A stretch of 64,000 nt of DNA from Dysgonomonas sp. Marseille-P4361 (GCF_900343125.1 NZ_OPYL01000006.1:1-64000), one strand, 5' to 3'. Shown: positions 53,247 to 63,212, counted from the stretch's first letter. Program-made: numbers and translations. The notes: generated by a model not told the origin, from the sequence alone.

Positions 53247-53861
53247 GTGAATAAAATAATAAGTTTGCTGATATTGCTAGTTGGCTTATCGGCTTGTAAT
53301 ACGATAATGAATATGACCAAAGAAGAAAAAGAATTGACCTATAGCGATGCCGTAGATGTGTCGTTTAGAGTTCTTTCTGTTGATAATAAAGAAGATTCTT
53401 TAGTGCTGAGAAAGAAAAGTATTGATATAGAAAATCCGGAAAAGATAGCTGAAGATAAAGACTGGCAGTATTTTATCGAGCGATTGAAGATGACGATGGC
53501 TGAAGAGTCGGGCGTAGGGATTGCAGCCGTGCAGGTAGGTATTCATCGCAACTTGTTTTTGTTTATGCGTTTGGATAAACCAGATAGACCAGTTGAAGTG
53601 GCTATAAATCCGAAGATTGTATCAGTGTCGGATACTATTATCTGTTTCGAAAATGATGGATGTCTTTCTGTGCCTGATAAATCGGGAAACACAAAGCGTT
53701 ATCCCGAAATAACAGTAGAATACTATAACGAAAAAGGCAATCTGATAAAAGAAACACTGAGGGGAGAATCTCGTGGCGGAGATTTTACGGGTGTTATCTT
53801 TCAGCACGAGTTCGACCATTTGCAAGGAGTATTGTTTACTGATAAACTGTACGAAGAATAG
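53247..53861 (+). CDS. Lipoprotein-type peptide deformylase homolog
   Basis: 204 aa from a GTG start. The N-terminus is a lipoprotein signal (GLSAC, Cys17) followed by about 60 linker residues. The rest is a peptide deformylase domain with all three motifs: GVGIAAVQVG (residues 89-98), NDGCLS (with metal ligand Cys139; Glu replaced by Asp137) and QHEFDH (His187, Glu188, His191). Metal ligands and the catalytic Glu are intact, so it could be an active metalloenzyme outside the cytoplasm, where N-formyl-Met peptides are not expected. The canonical deformylase is at 56407. Confidence 0.9.
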   Translation: MNKIISLLILLVGLSACNTIMNMTKEEKELTYSDAVDVSFRVLSVDNKEDSLVLRKKSIDIENPEKIAEDKDWQYFIERLKMTMAEESGVGIAAVQVGIHRNLFLFMRLDKPDRPVEVAINPKIVSVSDTIICFENDGCLSVPDKSGNTKRYPEITVEYYNEKGNLIKETLRGESRGGDFTGVIFQHEFDHLQGVLFTDKLYEE

Positions 53862-53933
53862 TCTTTTTGCAAATATTTTTACATTTTTATGACATAAAGC
53901 CTTGAAAAATAGTAGATGTGTCGCCGAAAATCG

Positions 53934-53941
53934 TACTTTTG
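53934..53941 (+). promoter_or_regulatory. -7 promoter box for ilvE-lptB
   Basis: TACTTTTG is an exact consensus box 48 bp upstream of the chosen ATG. Confidence 0.5.
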
Positions 53942-53989
53942 TTTTGATAATACAAGCAATTATAATTGACTGATAAAACTTTTACTGAC

Positions 53990-55009
53990 ATGAATGAAAT
54001 TGACTGGGCTAATTTGTCTTTCGGATATATGAAGACAGATTACAACGTGAGAAGTTATTACAAAGATGGTAAATGGAGTGCTCCTGCAGAAACTACATCT
54101 GAGCAAATTGACATTCATATGGCTGCTACTTGTCTGCACTACGGGCAAGAGGCTTTTGAAGGGCTTAAGGCTTTCAGAGGTAAAGACGGGAAAATTCGAA
54201 TTTTCAGAATGCGTGATAATGCCCTGAGAATGATTTCTTCTTGCCAAGGTATTATGATGGCAGAGCTTCCGGTAGAAGTTTTTGAAGAAACAGTTATTAA
54301 AGCTGTTAAAATGAACGAACGCTTTATTCCGCCATATGGTAGTGGGGCTTCGTTATATATCCGTCCGTTGTTGCTAGGGATGAGTCCGCAAGTAGGAGTG
54401 AAGCCATCAGCAGAATATTTGTTCTTGGTGTTTGTTACTCCAGTGGGGCCTTACTTTAAAGAAGGCTTTAAACCAACTCCGGTAGCTATATTGAGAGGGT
54501 ACGACCGTGCTGCTCCACTAGGTACAGGAACTATTAAAATAGGAGGAAACTATGCGGCAAGTCTGGTTGCTGGACATAAAGCGCACGAAATGGGATATTC
54601 GGCAGTGTTGTATCTAGATGCAAAAGAAAAAAAATACTTGGACGAATGCGGCCCCGCTAATTTCTTTGGAATAAAAAATAATACATATATAACACCTCTG
54701 TCTTCGTCAATTCTACCTTCTATAACAAACCGAAGTTTGATGCAGTTGGCTGAAGATATGGGATTGAAAGTAGAGCGTAGGCAAGTAGCTGAAGAGGAAT
54801 TAGCTACATTTGAAGAAGCAGGTCAGGTGGGTACAGCGGCTGTTATTAGCCCTATTTTGAAAGTAGACGATATTGACGAAAATAAATCGTATGTGATTTC
54901 AAAAGATGGCAATGCCGGCCCAATCAGTACAAAACTTTATAATAAATTAAGAGCTATTCAGTTAGGAGATGAACCCGATACGTATGGTTGGGTTACTGTT
55001 CTGGAATAA
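53990..55009 (+). CDS. ilvE: Branched-chain amino acid aminotransferase
   Basis: 339 aa from the ATG at 53990; the TTG at 53966 would give 347 aa, but the shorter form matches the usual length and N-terminus (IDWANLSFGYMKTDYN). It is a fold type IV PLP enzyme for synthesis and breakdown of Leu, Ile and Val. Visible segments are HYGQEAFEGLKAF, the KIGGNYAASL region with the PLP lysine and LDECGPANFFGIK. It lies 27 bp upstream of lptB. Confidence 0.97.
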   Translation: MNEIDWANLSFGYMKTDYNVRSYYKDGKWSAPAETTSEQIDIHMAATCLHYGQEAFEGLKAFRGKDGKIRIFRMRDNALRMISSCQGIMMAELPVEVFEETVIKAVKMNERFIPPYGSGASLYIRPLLLGMSPQVGVKPSAEYLFLVFVTPVGPYFKEGFKPTPVAILRGYDRAAPLGTGTIKIGGNYAASLVAGHKAHEMGYSAVLYLDAKEKKYLDECGPANFFGIKNNTYITPLSSSILPSITNRSLMQLAEDMGLKVERRQVAEEELATFEEAGQVGTAAVISPILKVDDIDENKSYVISKDGNAGPISTKLYNKLRAIQLGDEPDTYGWVTVLE

Positions 55010-55036
55010 TAAAAATCGAAGCCCCGTAGAGGAGTT

Positions 55037-55813
55037 ATGGATCAAGTGCAGAAAGAAGAAAGAATGGTGCTGCGCACCGAGGATTTGGTGAAAAAATACA
55101 AGTCGAGAACTGTTGTAAATCATGTCTCTATAGATGTGAAACAAGGTGAGATTGTTGGATTGCTAGGACCTAACGGAGCCGGCAAGACTACTACTTTCTA
55201 TATGACAGTAGGGCTTGTTGTTCCTAATGAGGGGAAAATATTCTTGAATGATAAGGAAATAACCAAGTTTCCTGTTTATAAACGAGCCCAGCATGGTATA
55301 GGTTATCTGGCTCAGGAAGCATCTATCTTTAGAAAAATGACGGTTGAAGATAATATCCGATCGGTGCTTCAAATGACTAATACATCAGCCGAATATCAGA
55401 AGGAGAAACTAGAAAGTCTTATTGATGAATTTGGTTTGCATAAAGTAAGGAAGAATCTTGGAGACCGCTTGTCGGGGGGGGAGCGTCGCCGTTCCGAAAT
55501 TGCCCGATGTCTGGCTATCGATCCAAAGTTTATTATGCTGGATGAGCCTTTTGCCGGAGTAGACCCTATCGCTGTGCAGGATATTCAAGAGATTGTAGCC
55601 AAATTGAAATATAAAAATATTGGTATTCTGATTACAGATCATAATGTGGATGAAACTTTGAGTATTACCGATAGAGCATATCTGTTGTTCGAAGGGAAAG
55701 TCTTGTTTCAGGGTACAGCAGAAGAATTGGCTTCGAATGAGATTGTGAGGGAGAAATATCTGGGTAGAGACTTTGAGTTGAAGCGCAGGTCTTTCGAACA
55801 TTTGATGGATTGA
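55037..55813 (+). CDS. lptB: LPS export ABC transporter ATP-binding protein
   Basis: 258 aa. It is the ATPase of the LptBFG complex that extracts lipopolysaccharide from the inner membrane. It has Walker [10 protein letters not shown], the Q-loop in [18 protein letters not shown] (typical of LptB), signature LSGGERRR, Walker [14 protein letters not shown] and the H-loop DHNV. The start has a GGAG sequence upstream, rare here. lptF/lptG are not nearby. Confidence 0.96.
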   Translation: MDQVQKEERMVLRTEDLVKKYKSRTVVNHVSIDVKQGEIVGLLGPNGAGKTTTFYMTVGLVVPNEGKIFLNDKEITKFPVYKRAQHGIGYLAQEASIFRKMTVEDNIRSVLQMTNTSAEYQKEKLESLIDEFGLHKVRKNLGDRLSGGERRRSEIARCLAIDPKFIMLDEPFAGVDPIAVQDIQEIVAKLKYKNIGILITDHNVDETLSITDRAYLLFEGKVLFQGTAEELASNEIVREKYLGRDFELKRRSFEHLMD

Positions 55814-55833
55814 AATAAATGCAAATACAATAG

Positions 55834-55870
55834 ACAGATGGAAAGCAAAAGTTTTTCATCTGTTTTTTTT
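55834..55870 (+). terminator. Terminator after lptB
   Basis: ACAGATGGAAA (55834-55844) pairs with TTTTCATCTGT (55853-55863), with one G-T pair, followed by eight T's. Confidence 0.88.
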
Positions 55871-55954
55871 ATTATGATACTATGTAAAAATGAATAAAAG
55901 TGTTTATTTTGTAGTATTTACAACTTATAATTAAGTGGGGATAAATATTTTTTC

Positions 55955-55962
55955 TAACTTTG
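55955..55962 (+). promoter_or_regulatory. -7 promoter box for ruvX-def and the export genes
   Basis: TAACTTTG is an exact TAnnTTTG match 10 bp upstream of the start codon, implying a leaderless or near-leaderless transcript. Confidence 0.5.
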
Positions 55963-55972
55963 TCGTTTTAAT

Positions 55973-56398
55973 ATGGGGCGATTTTTGGCAATAGATTATG
56001 GAACCAAGCGGACAGGCTTAGCCGTGACTGATTCTCTTAGGATTATAGCGAATGGTTTGGCAACAGTTCCTACACATACTCTGTTGGATTACCTGAAGAA
56101 GTATCTGGAAAAAGAAGAAGTTGATCGGTTTATAGTAGGACTTCCCAAACAGATGAATAATGAATATTCGGAGAATATGAAACATATTCGTCCGTTTGTA
56201 AAGAAACTTCGAGCTATTTATCCACAAATCCCTGTAGAATTATACGATGAACGTTTTACGTCATCCTTAGCACAACGAACTATATTAGAAGCAGGACTGA
56301 AAAAGAAAGACCGGCAAAACAAAGCCTTGGTTGATGAAGTAAGTGCTGTTATTATTTTGCAGAGTTACATGGAAAGTCTAAGATTACAAAACAAATAA
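55973..56398 (+). CDS. ruvX: RuvX/YqgF Holliday-junction resolvase-like nuclease
   Basis: 141 aa, normal length. It has the RNase H fold with catalytic Asp in [26 protein letters not shown] and the C-terminal [12 protein letters not shown]. It is implicated in 16S rRNA 5'-end maturation and junction resolution. It lies 8 bp upstream of def. Confidence 0.95.
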   Translation: MGRFLAIDYGTKRTGLAVTDSLRIIANGLATVPTHTLLDYLKKYLEKEEVDRFIVGLPKQMNNEYSENMKHIRPFVKKLRAIYPQIPVELYDERFTSSLAQRTILEAGLKKKDRQNKALVDEVSAVIILQSYMESLRLQNK

Positions 56399-56406
56399 AA
56401 ATATAT

Positions 56407-56970
56407 ATGATTTTACCGATATACCTATATGGACAGCCTGTGTTGAGAAAAGTGGCTGTAGATATCACCCCTGAATATCCAAACCTGAAGAAACTTATCG
56501 ATGATATGTTTGAGACAATGTATAATGCCGATGGAGTAGGATTAGCTGCGCCACAGGTAGGATTAGATATTCGTCTTTTTGTGATCGATTTAGAGCCTTT
56601 GGCCGAAGATGATCCGAAATATGCCGATTTCAAGAAGGTTTTTATCAATCCTAAAATTGTAGAATATACAGGAGAGATAGTGAAAATGGATGAAGGTTGT
56701 CTGAGTATTCCTGGTATAAATGAGGCAGTGGAAAGAGAAGAAACTATCCGTATACAATATTTAGACGAAAATTTTGTTTCTCATGATGAAGTTTATAGCG
56801 ATTTCTTTGCCCGCTGTATTCAGCACGAGTATGATCATATAGAAGGGAAATTGTTTATTGATAAAATATCGGGAATCCGTAAGCAGATGATTAAGAACAA
56901 ACTCAATAGCATGATAAAAGGCAGAGTGAATTGCCATTACAGAGTCAAAGCTGTTGAAGGTAGACGATAA
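56407..56970 (+). CDS. def: Peptide deformylase (canonical)
   Basis: 187 aa. It removes the formyl group from nascent proteins in the cytoplasm. It has the three motifs [19 protein letters not shown] (Cys ligand) and QHEYDH (His, Glu, His). It has no signal peptide, in contrast to the lipoprotein homolog at 53247. Its 3' end is 16 bp from the start of the first polysaccharide export gene. Confidence 0.98.
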   Translation: MILPIYLYGQPVLRKVAVDITPEYPNLKKLIDDMFETMYNADGVGLAAPQVGLDIRLFVIDLEPLAEDDPKYADFKKVFINPKIVEYTGEIVKMDEGCLSIPGINEAVEREETIRIQYLDENFVSHDEVYSDFFARCIQHEYDHIEGKLFIDKISGIRKQMIKNKLNSMIKGRVNCHYRVKAVEGRR

Positions 56971-56986
56971 TGAATGTAACACATTT

Positions 56987-57799
56987 ATGAAAAACTTGAT
57001 AAAACTATTCGGACTCTTACTTTGCATTTCTGTACTCAGTAGTTCTTGTATAACTAATAAGCACACAAACTTATTGCAGGACATAGAACTGAAATACCCT
57101 GAGTTGACAATAAAGCCAGAAGAATATAAAATCATTCCGGGAGATCAGCTTAGTATAGCTGTGTATGCCTGGGATAATGAAACCGCCAGAATGTTCTCTG
57201 GTTATGTGCCTCGTTTTACGCGTCAGGGACTGAACGAATCGACGGGAGTGAATGTCGGAAGTCAGAGTCGTGGTCTTGAAAATATGGGAGGTATCAGACC
57301 CGTTTCTGTATATGCTGACGGAACAATAACTTTCCCCTATATAGGCAAGCTGTATGTGCAAGGTCTGACTATGTTGGAAGCCAGAAACCTGATAAGTCAA
57401 AAGCTGGATGAATTGAGTGAAGGTACAACCGCTGAAGTCAGTCTGGCTAACAGATATTTTAGTGTGCTTGGTGAAGCTGGGGCTAGCAGAGTAACAATGC
57501 CTAATACGTCTATGACAATACTTCAGGCGCTTGCTATTGCCGGAAATATAGGTCCGTATGGAGATCGATCAAAGGTAACAGTTATACGACAAACAGATAC
57601 CGGTTCTGTATCGAAAACGTTTGATTTGCGCAGTAAAGATATCATTGATACCGAATATTATTATATTCAGCCAAATGATGTTATATATATACCTCAAACA
57701 TCGAAGAAGTTTATAGGATCAACAACCTCTATTGCTGGGGTTGTGGGAGTATTACTGTCTGTGGCAAGTCTTGTTGTCGTTGTGTTAAGAATTTTCTAA
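56987..57799 (+). CDS. Polysaccharide export (OPX/Wza-like) lipoprotein 1
   Basis: 270 aa from the ATG at 56987; the upstream ATG at 56954 overlaps def. The lipobox is SSSC (Cys21). A Poly_export (PES) domain (about residues 40-145) begins EEYKIIPGDQLSIAVYAWD, followed by SLBB-like repeats with GEAGASRVTMPNTSMTILQALAIAGNIGPYGDRSKVTV (read in parts) and a C-terminal hydrophobic helix. It probably forms part of the outer-membrane or periplasmic channel for capsule or exopolysaccharide export. Confidence 0.93.
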   Translation: MKNLIKLFGLLLCISVLSSSCITNKHTNLLQDIELKYPELTIKPEEYKIIPGDQLSIAVYAWDNETARMFSGYVPRFTRQGLNESTGVNVGSQSRGLENMGGIRPVSVYADGTITFPYIGKLYVQGLTMLEARNLISQKLDELSEGTTAEVSLANRYFSVLGEAGASRVTMPNTSMTILQALAIAGNIGPYGDRSKVTVIRQTDTGSVSKTFDLRSKDIIDTEYYYIQPNDVIYIPQTSKKFIGSTTSIAGVVGVLLSVASLVVVVLRIF

Positions 57800-57801
57800 C
57801 T

Positions 57802-58542
57802 ATGAAGAAATTATACTATTTGTTGTTGTGTATTGCCCCTCTGTATTTCATGTCTTCATGTATTACCAGCGAGGAGGTTAATTATATGCAAGCTCTTAAT
57901 ACACAATATCCATTAAAATCGTTCGAAGAGTATAAATTAGATATAGGTGATATGATTACCTGTGCTATCTCGTCTAGTGATTCCGAGTTGGTAAATACAT
58001 TCAATACAGTATTGTCTACTGATCAGAACGCATTGAAAATGTATCGTATTTATGAGGATAGTACTGTAATTCTGCCTTTCTTCGGTAAGGCTAAAATTGC
58101 AGGCTATACTGTTCAGCAAGCTGAGGATATCTTGCAAAAGATGATGCAGGAATCGATAAAAGATGTACAGGTAAAAGTAACGATGGGCAATAATAACTTC
58201 TTTATATATGCAGAAGATCGTAGAGGTACATATCCTGTCTATAAGGAAAATATGACTATATATCAGGCGTTATCTCTAGCTCAGCAAACGACAGGAAAAA
58301 TGGACTTGTCGAAAGTGAAGATTTTAAGAAAAAATGAAGATGGTACTACCAAACAGATGGAGTTTGATTTAAGAACTCAAGATGTGATACAATCGGAATT
58401 TTACTATATAAAACCTAACGATTATATTTACTTTCCAACCAATAAGAACGCGTTTTTTAATGTAGAGTCATTGGCCTCGTTTACATCTATGTTGTCGGGT
58501 CCTTTAACTTTCTTCTTGTATTCAGTGTTGTATAGATTTTAG
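57802..58542 (+). CDS. Polysaccharide export (OPX/Wza-like) lipoprotein 2
   Basis: 246 aa. The lipobox is MSSC (Cys20). The arrangement is the same as its neighbour, with FEEYKLDIGDMITCAISSS and a SLBB-like YQALSLAQQTTGKMDLSKVKILR region. It is shorter and diverged, so it looks like an old tandem duplicate with a possibly distinct role. It starts 2 bp after OPX 1 and is followed 19 bp later by the BY-kinase. Confidence 0.92.
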   Translation: MKKLYYLLLCIAPLYFMSSCITSEEVNYMQALNTQYPLKSFEEYKLDIGDMITCAISSSDSELVNTFNTVLSTDQNALKMYRIYEDSTVILPFFGKAKIAGYTVQQAEDILQKMMQESIKDVQVKVTMGNNNFFIYAEDRRGTYPVYKENMTIYQALSLAQQTTGKMDLSKVKILRKNEDGTTKQMEFDLRTQDVIQSEFYYIKPNDYIYFPTNKNAFFNVESLASFTSMLSGPLTFFLYSVLYRF

Positions 58543-58561
58543 CACAAATATTTATTGATTT

Positions 58562-61000
58562 ATGAGTGTTGACAATAAAAAAGCGGTAGAATCAGATCCG
58601 TACTTTGAGAATATAAAATCGAAGACGAATATTTCGTTCGACTTTGTACTTTGGTTTTATCGAATATTGAAGTATTGGTATCTATTTGTAATATCAGTTG
58701 CAATTTGTTTAGGATTAGCCTTCTTGGAGAATAAAAAATGGGTTCCTTACTCTGTTACAGAATCTATGATTATTTTGGAACCAGCAGGAAGGTCTAGTGT
58801 CGTGGCAGGAGCTGTACCAACAAATGTACTTCTCCGAAATACAGAGAACCAGCAAATTGTGCTTTCTTCTTACGGATTGACAGAACGTACAGTTCAGCGA
58901 TTGCCTAATAAGATGCATGTAGATTACTATTTCGAAACGTTCTTCTTGGGCTCTAAACTTAAAAGGCTGAGTATGTATACTGATAGTCCGGTAGAAGTTG
59001 TAATAGACTCTCTGGAACAAGATATAAAGCCCGAGGCATATCAATATACTTATACTGTAAGCTATCTTGACGAAGATAGATGCGAAGTAAGCTATAAGAA
59101 AAATGCAGAAGGTGAAGTAGGTGTGAAAATGATTATACCTTACGGAGAGGTTTATGAAAATGAACTTTTTAAACTGAGATTAGAAAAAAGAGGGAAATTT
59201 TTGCCAGAGACGAAACAGTTTAGAAAAGATATAAGTTTTTTCAACTTTAGATTCTTATCTGATAGAGATCTGATCTCTATGTATAATGGACGAGTTAGTT
59301 CTCGTCTGTATCGATCAAACTCTACGATTTTATCTATCTCGATGACTGGAGCCGATCCTGGTAGGGATAAAGATTATATGACTTGTTTGTTGGATGAATT
59401 TCAGGATTATAACTTGTTTTTGAAAAACAAACAAGCAGATCTGACTATCAATTTCTTGGCTAAAGAATTAAAGCTTATAACAGACTCGTTAGATTTATCT
59501 CGTCACAATTTAGAAAATTTACAAAAAGCAACAGGTGTTTATGAAGTTGCATCGCCTTCTTTGAGAATAGAAATGGATAGTGCCGAACGTGAGATTGACG
59601 CTCTGTCGGTAAAAGACAGGTCTATTATGTTGTTGTCTCAAATGGTGAAAGAGTCAATAGATAATGAACAAACAATGGAGATTGTTGATCCGGCTAGCTT
59701 AAATATTAATAATAGAAGACTAAGCGAATTGATCGAAAAATACAATGAGGTTCTTAATAAGTATAAGAACCTTGGAGACAAGAATCCATTGTATTATAAA
59801 ACTGTAGATATTCTTACTGATTATAGAATAAGTATAGCAAAGGAAGTTCAATTGATGCAAATACGACTTCAGGATCAGAAAGATGCACTGATAAGAAAAT
59901 ATAATGTGGTACAAAAAAAGATGGATAATCTTCCTCCTCAAGAACGAGACTTGATTAAGTTTCAACGAGAGTACCGTTTCCATGAAATGTATCATCAATA
60001 CTTGACACAAAGAAAGAGAGAAGCCGAAATACAAAAAGCGTCGAATGAGCCTGATAATGAGATTTATGAAGCACCTCGTATTATTCGTATGGGAATAAAT
60101 GGCGGACAGTTGAGTAAAAACTACATGAATTACTTTATTATTGGCTTAATCATACCTCTGGTTTTTGTTGTATTAAAAGAAGAAGTATTTAATTTTTCTA
60201 TAACAACAAAGGAAGAATGCGAAAAGCTTTCAGGGTTGCCTGTTATCGGGACTATTGAAAACGTTTCTAAGAAGTTGGCAAATGGAGTCGTTCTGGTCAA
60301 GAATTATCCAAAATCCAGTTTTGCCGAGGCGTTCAGGAATATGCGTGTTCGTATTGGGTATATGGCTCAGCGGGAAGATAAGATTACTGTATTGGTTACT
60401 TCTACCGAACCTGCTGATGGAAAGACTTTTATAGCAACAAATATAGCCTCGGTTTATCAACTGACGGGTAAGAAAGTAATTATAGTAGACTTAGACTTAA
60501 GACGTCCTTCTGTTTCTAAAACATTGCAGATGGATACGCATAAAGGTATTTCTAATTACCTAATTGGTCAGGTAACATTAGAGGATATTATCATTACTCA
60601 TCCCGATTATGGTTTTGATGTTATTCCTGCAGGGACACTACCGCCAAATCCGAGTGAGTTAATCAAGACAGATAAAACGCGTCAGGTTTTAGAGCATTTG
60701 CAAGAAATGTATGACTATGTTGTAATAGATTGTAGCCCGGTCGGATTGGTGTCTGATGCCTATATCTTATCAGAGCTTGTAGATACTACGTTGTTTGTTG
60801 TGAGAAGAGCGAAAACGAGCAAGTCATTCTTTAAGAGTGTAATCAATCAGCTGAAATATGATGGTGTAGAAAATATAGCCCTAGTCTTTAATGATGTGAA
60901 AGGTAGAGAAGGTTATTATGGCACATCCCGATACTATGGGGATAAAACATATTATCTGAAGAAGAACTCTTACTACCATGATGATTATTTTGAAAATTAA
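58562..61000 (+). CDS. Wzc-like polysaccharide co-polymerase / BY-kinase
   Basis: 812 aa. A Wzz domain with flanking membrane segments (about residues 35-55 and 525-545), a long coiled-coil periplasmic region and a C-terminal cytoplasmic tyrosine kinase. The kinase has Walker A-like STEPADGKTF, Walker A' VDLDLRRPS and Walker B VVIDCSPVGLVSD. The last 29 residues contain nine tyrosines in pairs, the usual autophosphorylation cluster. It controls polymerisation and export with the OPX lipoproteins. No cognate phosphatase (Wzb) or glycosyltransferase is next to it. Confidence 0.94.
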   Translation: MSVDNKKAVESDPYFENIKSKTNISFDFVLWFYRILKYWYLFVISVAICLGLAFLENKKWVPYSVTESMIILEPAGRSSVVAGAVPTNVLLRNTENQQIVLSSYGLTERTVQRLPNKMHVDYYFETFFLGSKLKRLSMYTDSPVEVVIDSLEQDIKPEAYQYTYTVSYLDEDRCEVSYKKNAEGEVGVKMIIPYGEVYENELFKLRLEKRGKFLPETKQFRKDISFFNFRFLSDRDLISMYNGRVSSRLYRSNSTILSISMTGADPGRDKDYMTCLLDEFQDYNLFLKNKQADLTINFLAKELKLITDSLDLSRHNLENLQKATGVYEVASPSLRIEMDSAEREIDALSVKDRSIMLLSQMVKESIDNEQTMEIVDPASLNINNRRLSELIEKYNEVLNKYKNLGDKNPLYYKTVDILTDYRISIAKEVQLMQIRLQDQKDALIRKYNVVQKKMDNLPPQERDLIKFQREYRFHEMYHQYLTQRKREAEIQKASNEPDNEIYEAPRIIRMGINGGQLSKNYMNYFIIGLIIPLVFVVLKEEVFNFSITTKEECEKLSGLPVIGTIENVSKKLANGVVLVKNYPKSSFAEAFRNMRVRIGYMAQREDKITVLVTSTEPADGKTFIATNIASVYQLTGKKVIIVDLDLRRPSVSKTLQMDTHKGISNYLIGQVTLEDIIITHPDYGFDVIPAGTLPPNPSELIKTDKTRQVLEHLQEMYDYVVIDCSPVGLVSDAYILSELVDTTLFVVRRAKTSKSFFKSVINQLKYDGVENIALVFNDVKGREGYYGTSRYYGDKTYYLKKNSYYHDDYFEN

Positions 61001-61010
61001 AAAATATATT

Positions 61011-61045
61011 AAAATAAGAGAGGTCTGTCAGGCCTCTCTTATTTT
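61011..61045 (+). terminator. Terminator after the export genes
   Basis: Perfect 13-bp stem AAAATAAGAGAGG (61011-61023) / CCTCTCTTATTTT (61033-61045). Confidence 0.9.
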
Positions 61046-61061
61046 CTTAATGTATTATTTA

Positions 61062-61069
61062 TATATTTG
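61062..61069 (+). promoter_or_regulatory. -7 promoter box for the TPR protein
   Basis: TATATTTG followed by C, 27 bp upstream of the TTG (61093) and 30 bp upstream of the GTG (61096). Confidence 0.5.
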
Positions 61070-61095
61070 CCAATCAACACTTAATTTATACCTTG

Positions 61096-63153
61096 GTGAA
61101 AAAGATCGTAGTCCTCATATTTGCCCTTTGTTGTGCGTTAAGTTCAATGTCTCAGATAAATACTGAAAGAGTAACTCTTATCGGACGCAATGCCCTTTAC
61201 TTCGAAGACTATGTTTTGTCTATACAATACTTTAATCAAGTGATTAAAGTCAAACCGTTCTTGGCAGAACCCTATTACTATAGAGCAATAGCAAAATATT
61301 ATCTGGATGATTTTAAGGGAGCGGAGGATGATTGTACTTTAGCCCTTGATAGAAATCCTTTTATGACCAGAGTACATCAGCTCAGAGCCGATGCTCGCCA
61401 AAATCAGGGAGATTATGACGGGGCTTTGGCCGATTACTTGGTATCATTGGATAATTCTCCAAATGATAAATTTACATTGGTTAATTTGGGGGTAGTCAAT
61501 ATACAGAAAAAAGAATATGAAGACGCTGAGAAATATCTAAATCGTTTATTGGAAATATATCCTAAATATACCGAAGGGTATATGATGCGAGGGGCAATGT
61601 ATCAAGAGAAAGGAGATACAATACAGGCTTTTGCAAATTATGATGAAGCAATAAAAATAGATAAATATCTATCTCATCCTTATGCGATGAGAGGTTTGTT
61701 ACATTACTATAAGCAAGATTTGGATAAAGCTTTGGGTGATTTTGATGAAGCTATTCGTATCGATCCGTTGTATGAAGGTAATTATATCAATAGAGGGCTG
61801 GTGCGCTATTCGAAGAATGATCTTAGAGGGGCTATGAGCGACTATGACAAAGTAATAGAGTTGGATGGGAATAATATAATTGCACGATTCAATCGAGGAC
61901 TTCTTCGCTCTCAGGTAGGAGACGATAATAGAGCTATAGAAGACTTTGATGTTGTAATTCAGGCCGAACCAAAGAACTATATAGCGTACTATAACAGATC
62001 ATTGCTTAAGAGTAATATTGGCGACTACAAGGGTGCGCTCGAAGATCTGAATACCGTGCTGGCTGAATATCCGGAATTTTATCACGGCTTTATGGCTAGA
62101 GCTGAAATTAAACACAGACAAAACGATTTGAAAGGCGCCGAGCGTGACTTTAATTACGCGAGAAATGAAGAGGCTCGCAAAAATAGAGAATTGGCAGAAG
62201 GAAAAGGAGACGATACTGATGCTGAAACGAAAAATAAGACCAGAGAAAAATCGGATAGTGACCTTGATAAGTTTAATTTGCTAGTTGTTGCAGATAAAAC
62301 AGTTGAAGAGAAGAATAAATATGGAAGCAATACGCGTGGTCGTATTCAGAATAAACAAGTTGATTTGGCTCTAGAACCTCGTTTTATAGTTACATATTAT
62401 GAAAAGCAATCAGACCTTAGAGGTTTTGTTTATTATAGCCCTCTGGTGGATGCATTGAACAAGAAAAATGTCTTGACTAAAAAGTTGAGATTGGCTAACA
62501 AAGAAGCCTCGTTGAATGAATTGCAAGCCGAGGAGCATTTTACTTCGATAGAAAATTTATCAAAAGAAATTGCAGAAAGACCGAATAATGCCGATTTGTA
62601 TTTTGCTCGAGCAATGGATTATATGCTTGTGCAAGATTTTTCCAGCTCGATCGAAGATTTCAAAAAAGCGATAGAACTCAATCCTAAATTCACATTGGCA
62701 TATTTCAATCTGGCAGTTGTTTGTACGAAACAATTAGAACTGAATGAAAATGTGCTAGAGTATGAAAAGAAATCAGAACAAACAGAATTGTCCAATTTGG
62801 GGGGAGTAAAAAAAGAAACAAAACTGCCATCTACAGTTCTGCTCGACCATGGTAAAAAAGAGTTTGAGCTTATTATTAACTGTTATAACAAGGTGATCGA
62901 GCTGAACCCAGACTTTGTTTATGCCTATTATAACAGGGCTGATGTTAGGTATAAGCAAAATGACTTCAGAGCAGCTATTTTGGATTATAGCGAAGCTATT
63001 CGTCGCGATCCCGGTTTTGCCGAAGCTTATTACAATAGAGGTCTGAGTCGTTTCCATATTAAGGATAAGAACAGAGCTTTGGACGATATGAGAAAAGCTG
63101 GTGAAATGGGTATTGTAGGTGCATATAGCATTATAAAAAGAATGACAGAATAA
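61096..63153 (+). CDS. Exported tetratricopeptide-repeat protein
   Basis: 685 aa from the GTG at 61096; a TTG one codon earlier is also possible. The signal peptide (KKIVVLIFALCCALSSMSQ) probably ends at residue 19. At least eight TPRs follow (AEPYYYRAIAKYYLDDFKGA, YTEGYMMRGAMYQEKGDTIQA, IARFNRGLLRSQVGDDNRA, FVYAYYNRADVRYKQNDFRA). They are interrupted by a charged, non-repeat segment (about residues 365-475). The product is likely a periplasmic scaffold. Confidence 0.9.
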   Translation: MKKIVVLIFALCCALSSMSQINTERVTLIGRNALYFEDYVLSIQYFNQVIKVKPFLAEPYYYRAIAKYYLDDFKGAEDDCTLALDRNPFMTRVHQLRADARQNQGDYDGALADYLVSLDNSPNDKFTLVNLGVVNIQKKEYEDAEKYLNRLLEIYPKYTEGYMMRGAMYQEKGDTIQAFANYDEAIKIDKYLSHPYAMRGLLHYYKQDLDKALGDFDEAIRIDPLYEGNYINRGLVRYSKNDLRGAMSDYDKVIELDGNNIIARFNRGLLRSQVGDDNRAIEDFDVVIQAEPKNYIAYYNRSLLKSNIGDYKGALEDLNTVLAEYPEFYHGFMARAEIKHRQNDLKGAERDFNYARNEEARKNRELAEGKGDDTDAETKNKTREKSDSDLDKFNLLVVADKTVEEKNKYGSNTRGRIQNKQVDLALEPRFIVTYYEKQSDLRGFVYYSPLVDALNKKNVLTKKLRLANKEASLNELQAEEHFTSIENLSKEIAERPNNADLYFARAMDYMLVQDFSSSIEDFKKAIELNPKFTLAYFNLAVVCTKQLELNENVLEYEKKSEQTELSNLGGVKKETKLPSTVLLDHGKKEFELIINCYNKVIELNPDFVYAYYNRADVRYKQNDFRAAILDYSEAIRRDPGFAEAYYNRGLSRFHIKDKNRALDDMRKAGEMGIVGAYSIIKRMTE

Positions 63154-63173
63154 AGTTTAAGGTAATGAATAGT

Positions 63174-63212
63174 AAATGCTCTTTTGAATCTGTTTTTCAA
63201 AAGAGCATTTTT
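63174..63212 (+). terminator. Terminator after the TPR gene
   Basis: 15-bp stem AAATGCTCTTTTGAA (63174-63188) / TTCAAAAGAGCATTT (63196-63210), followed by T's. Confidence 0.9.
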
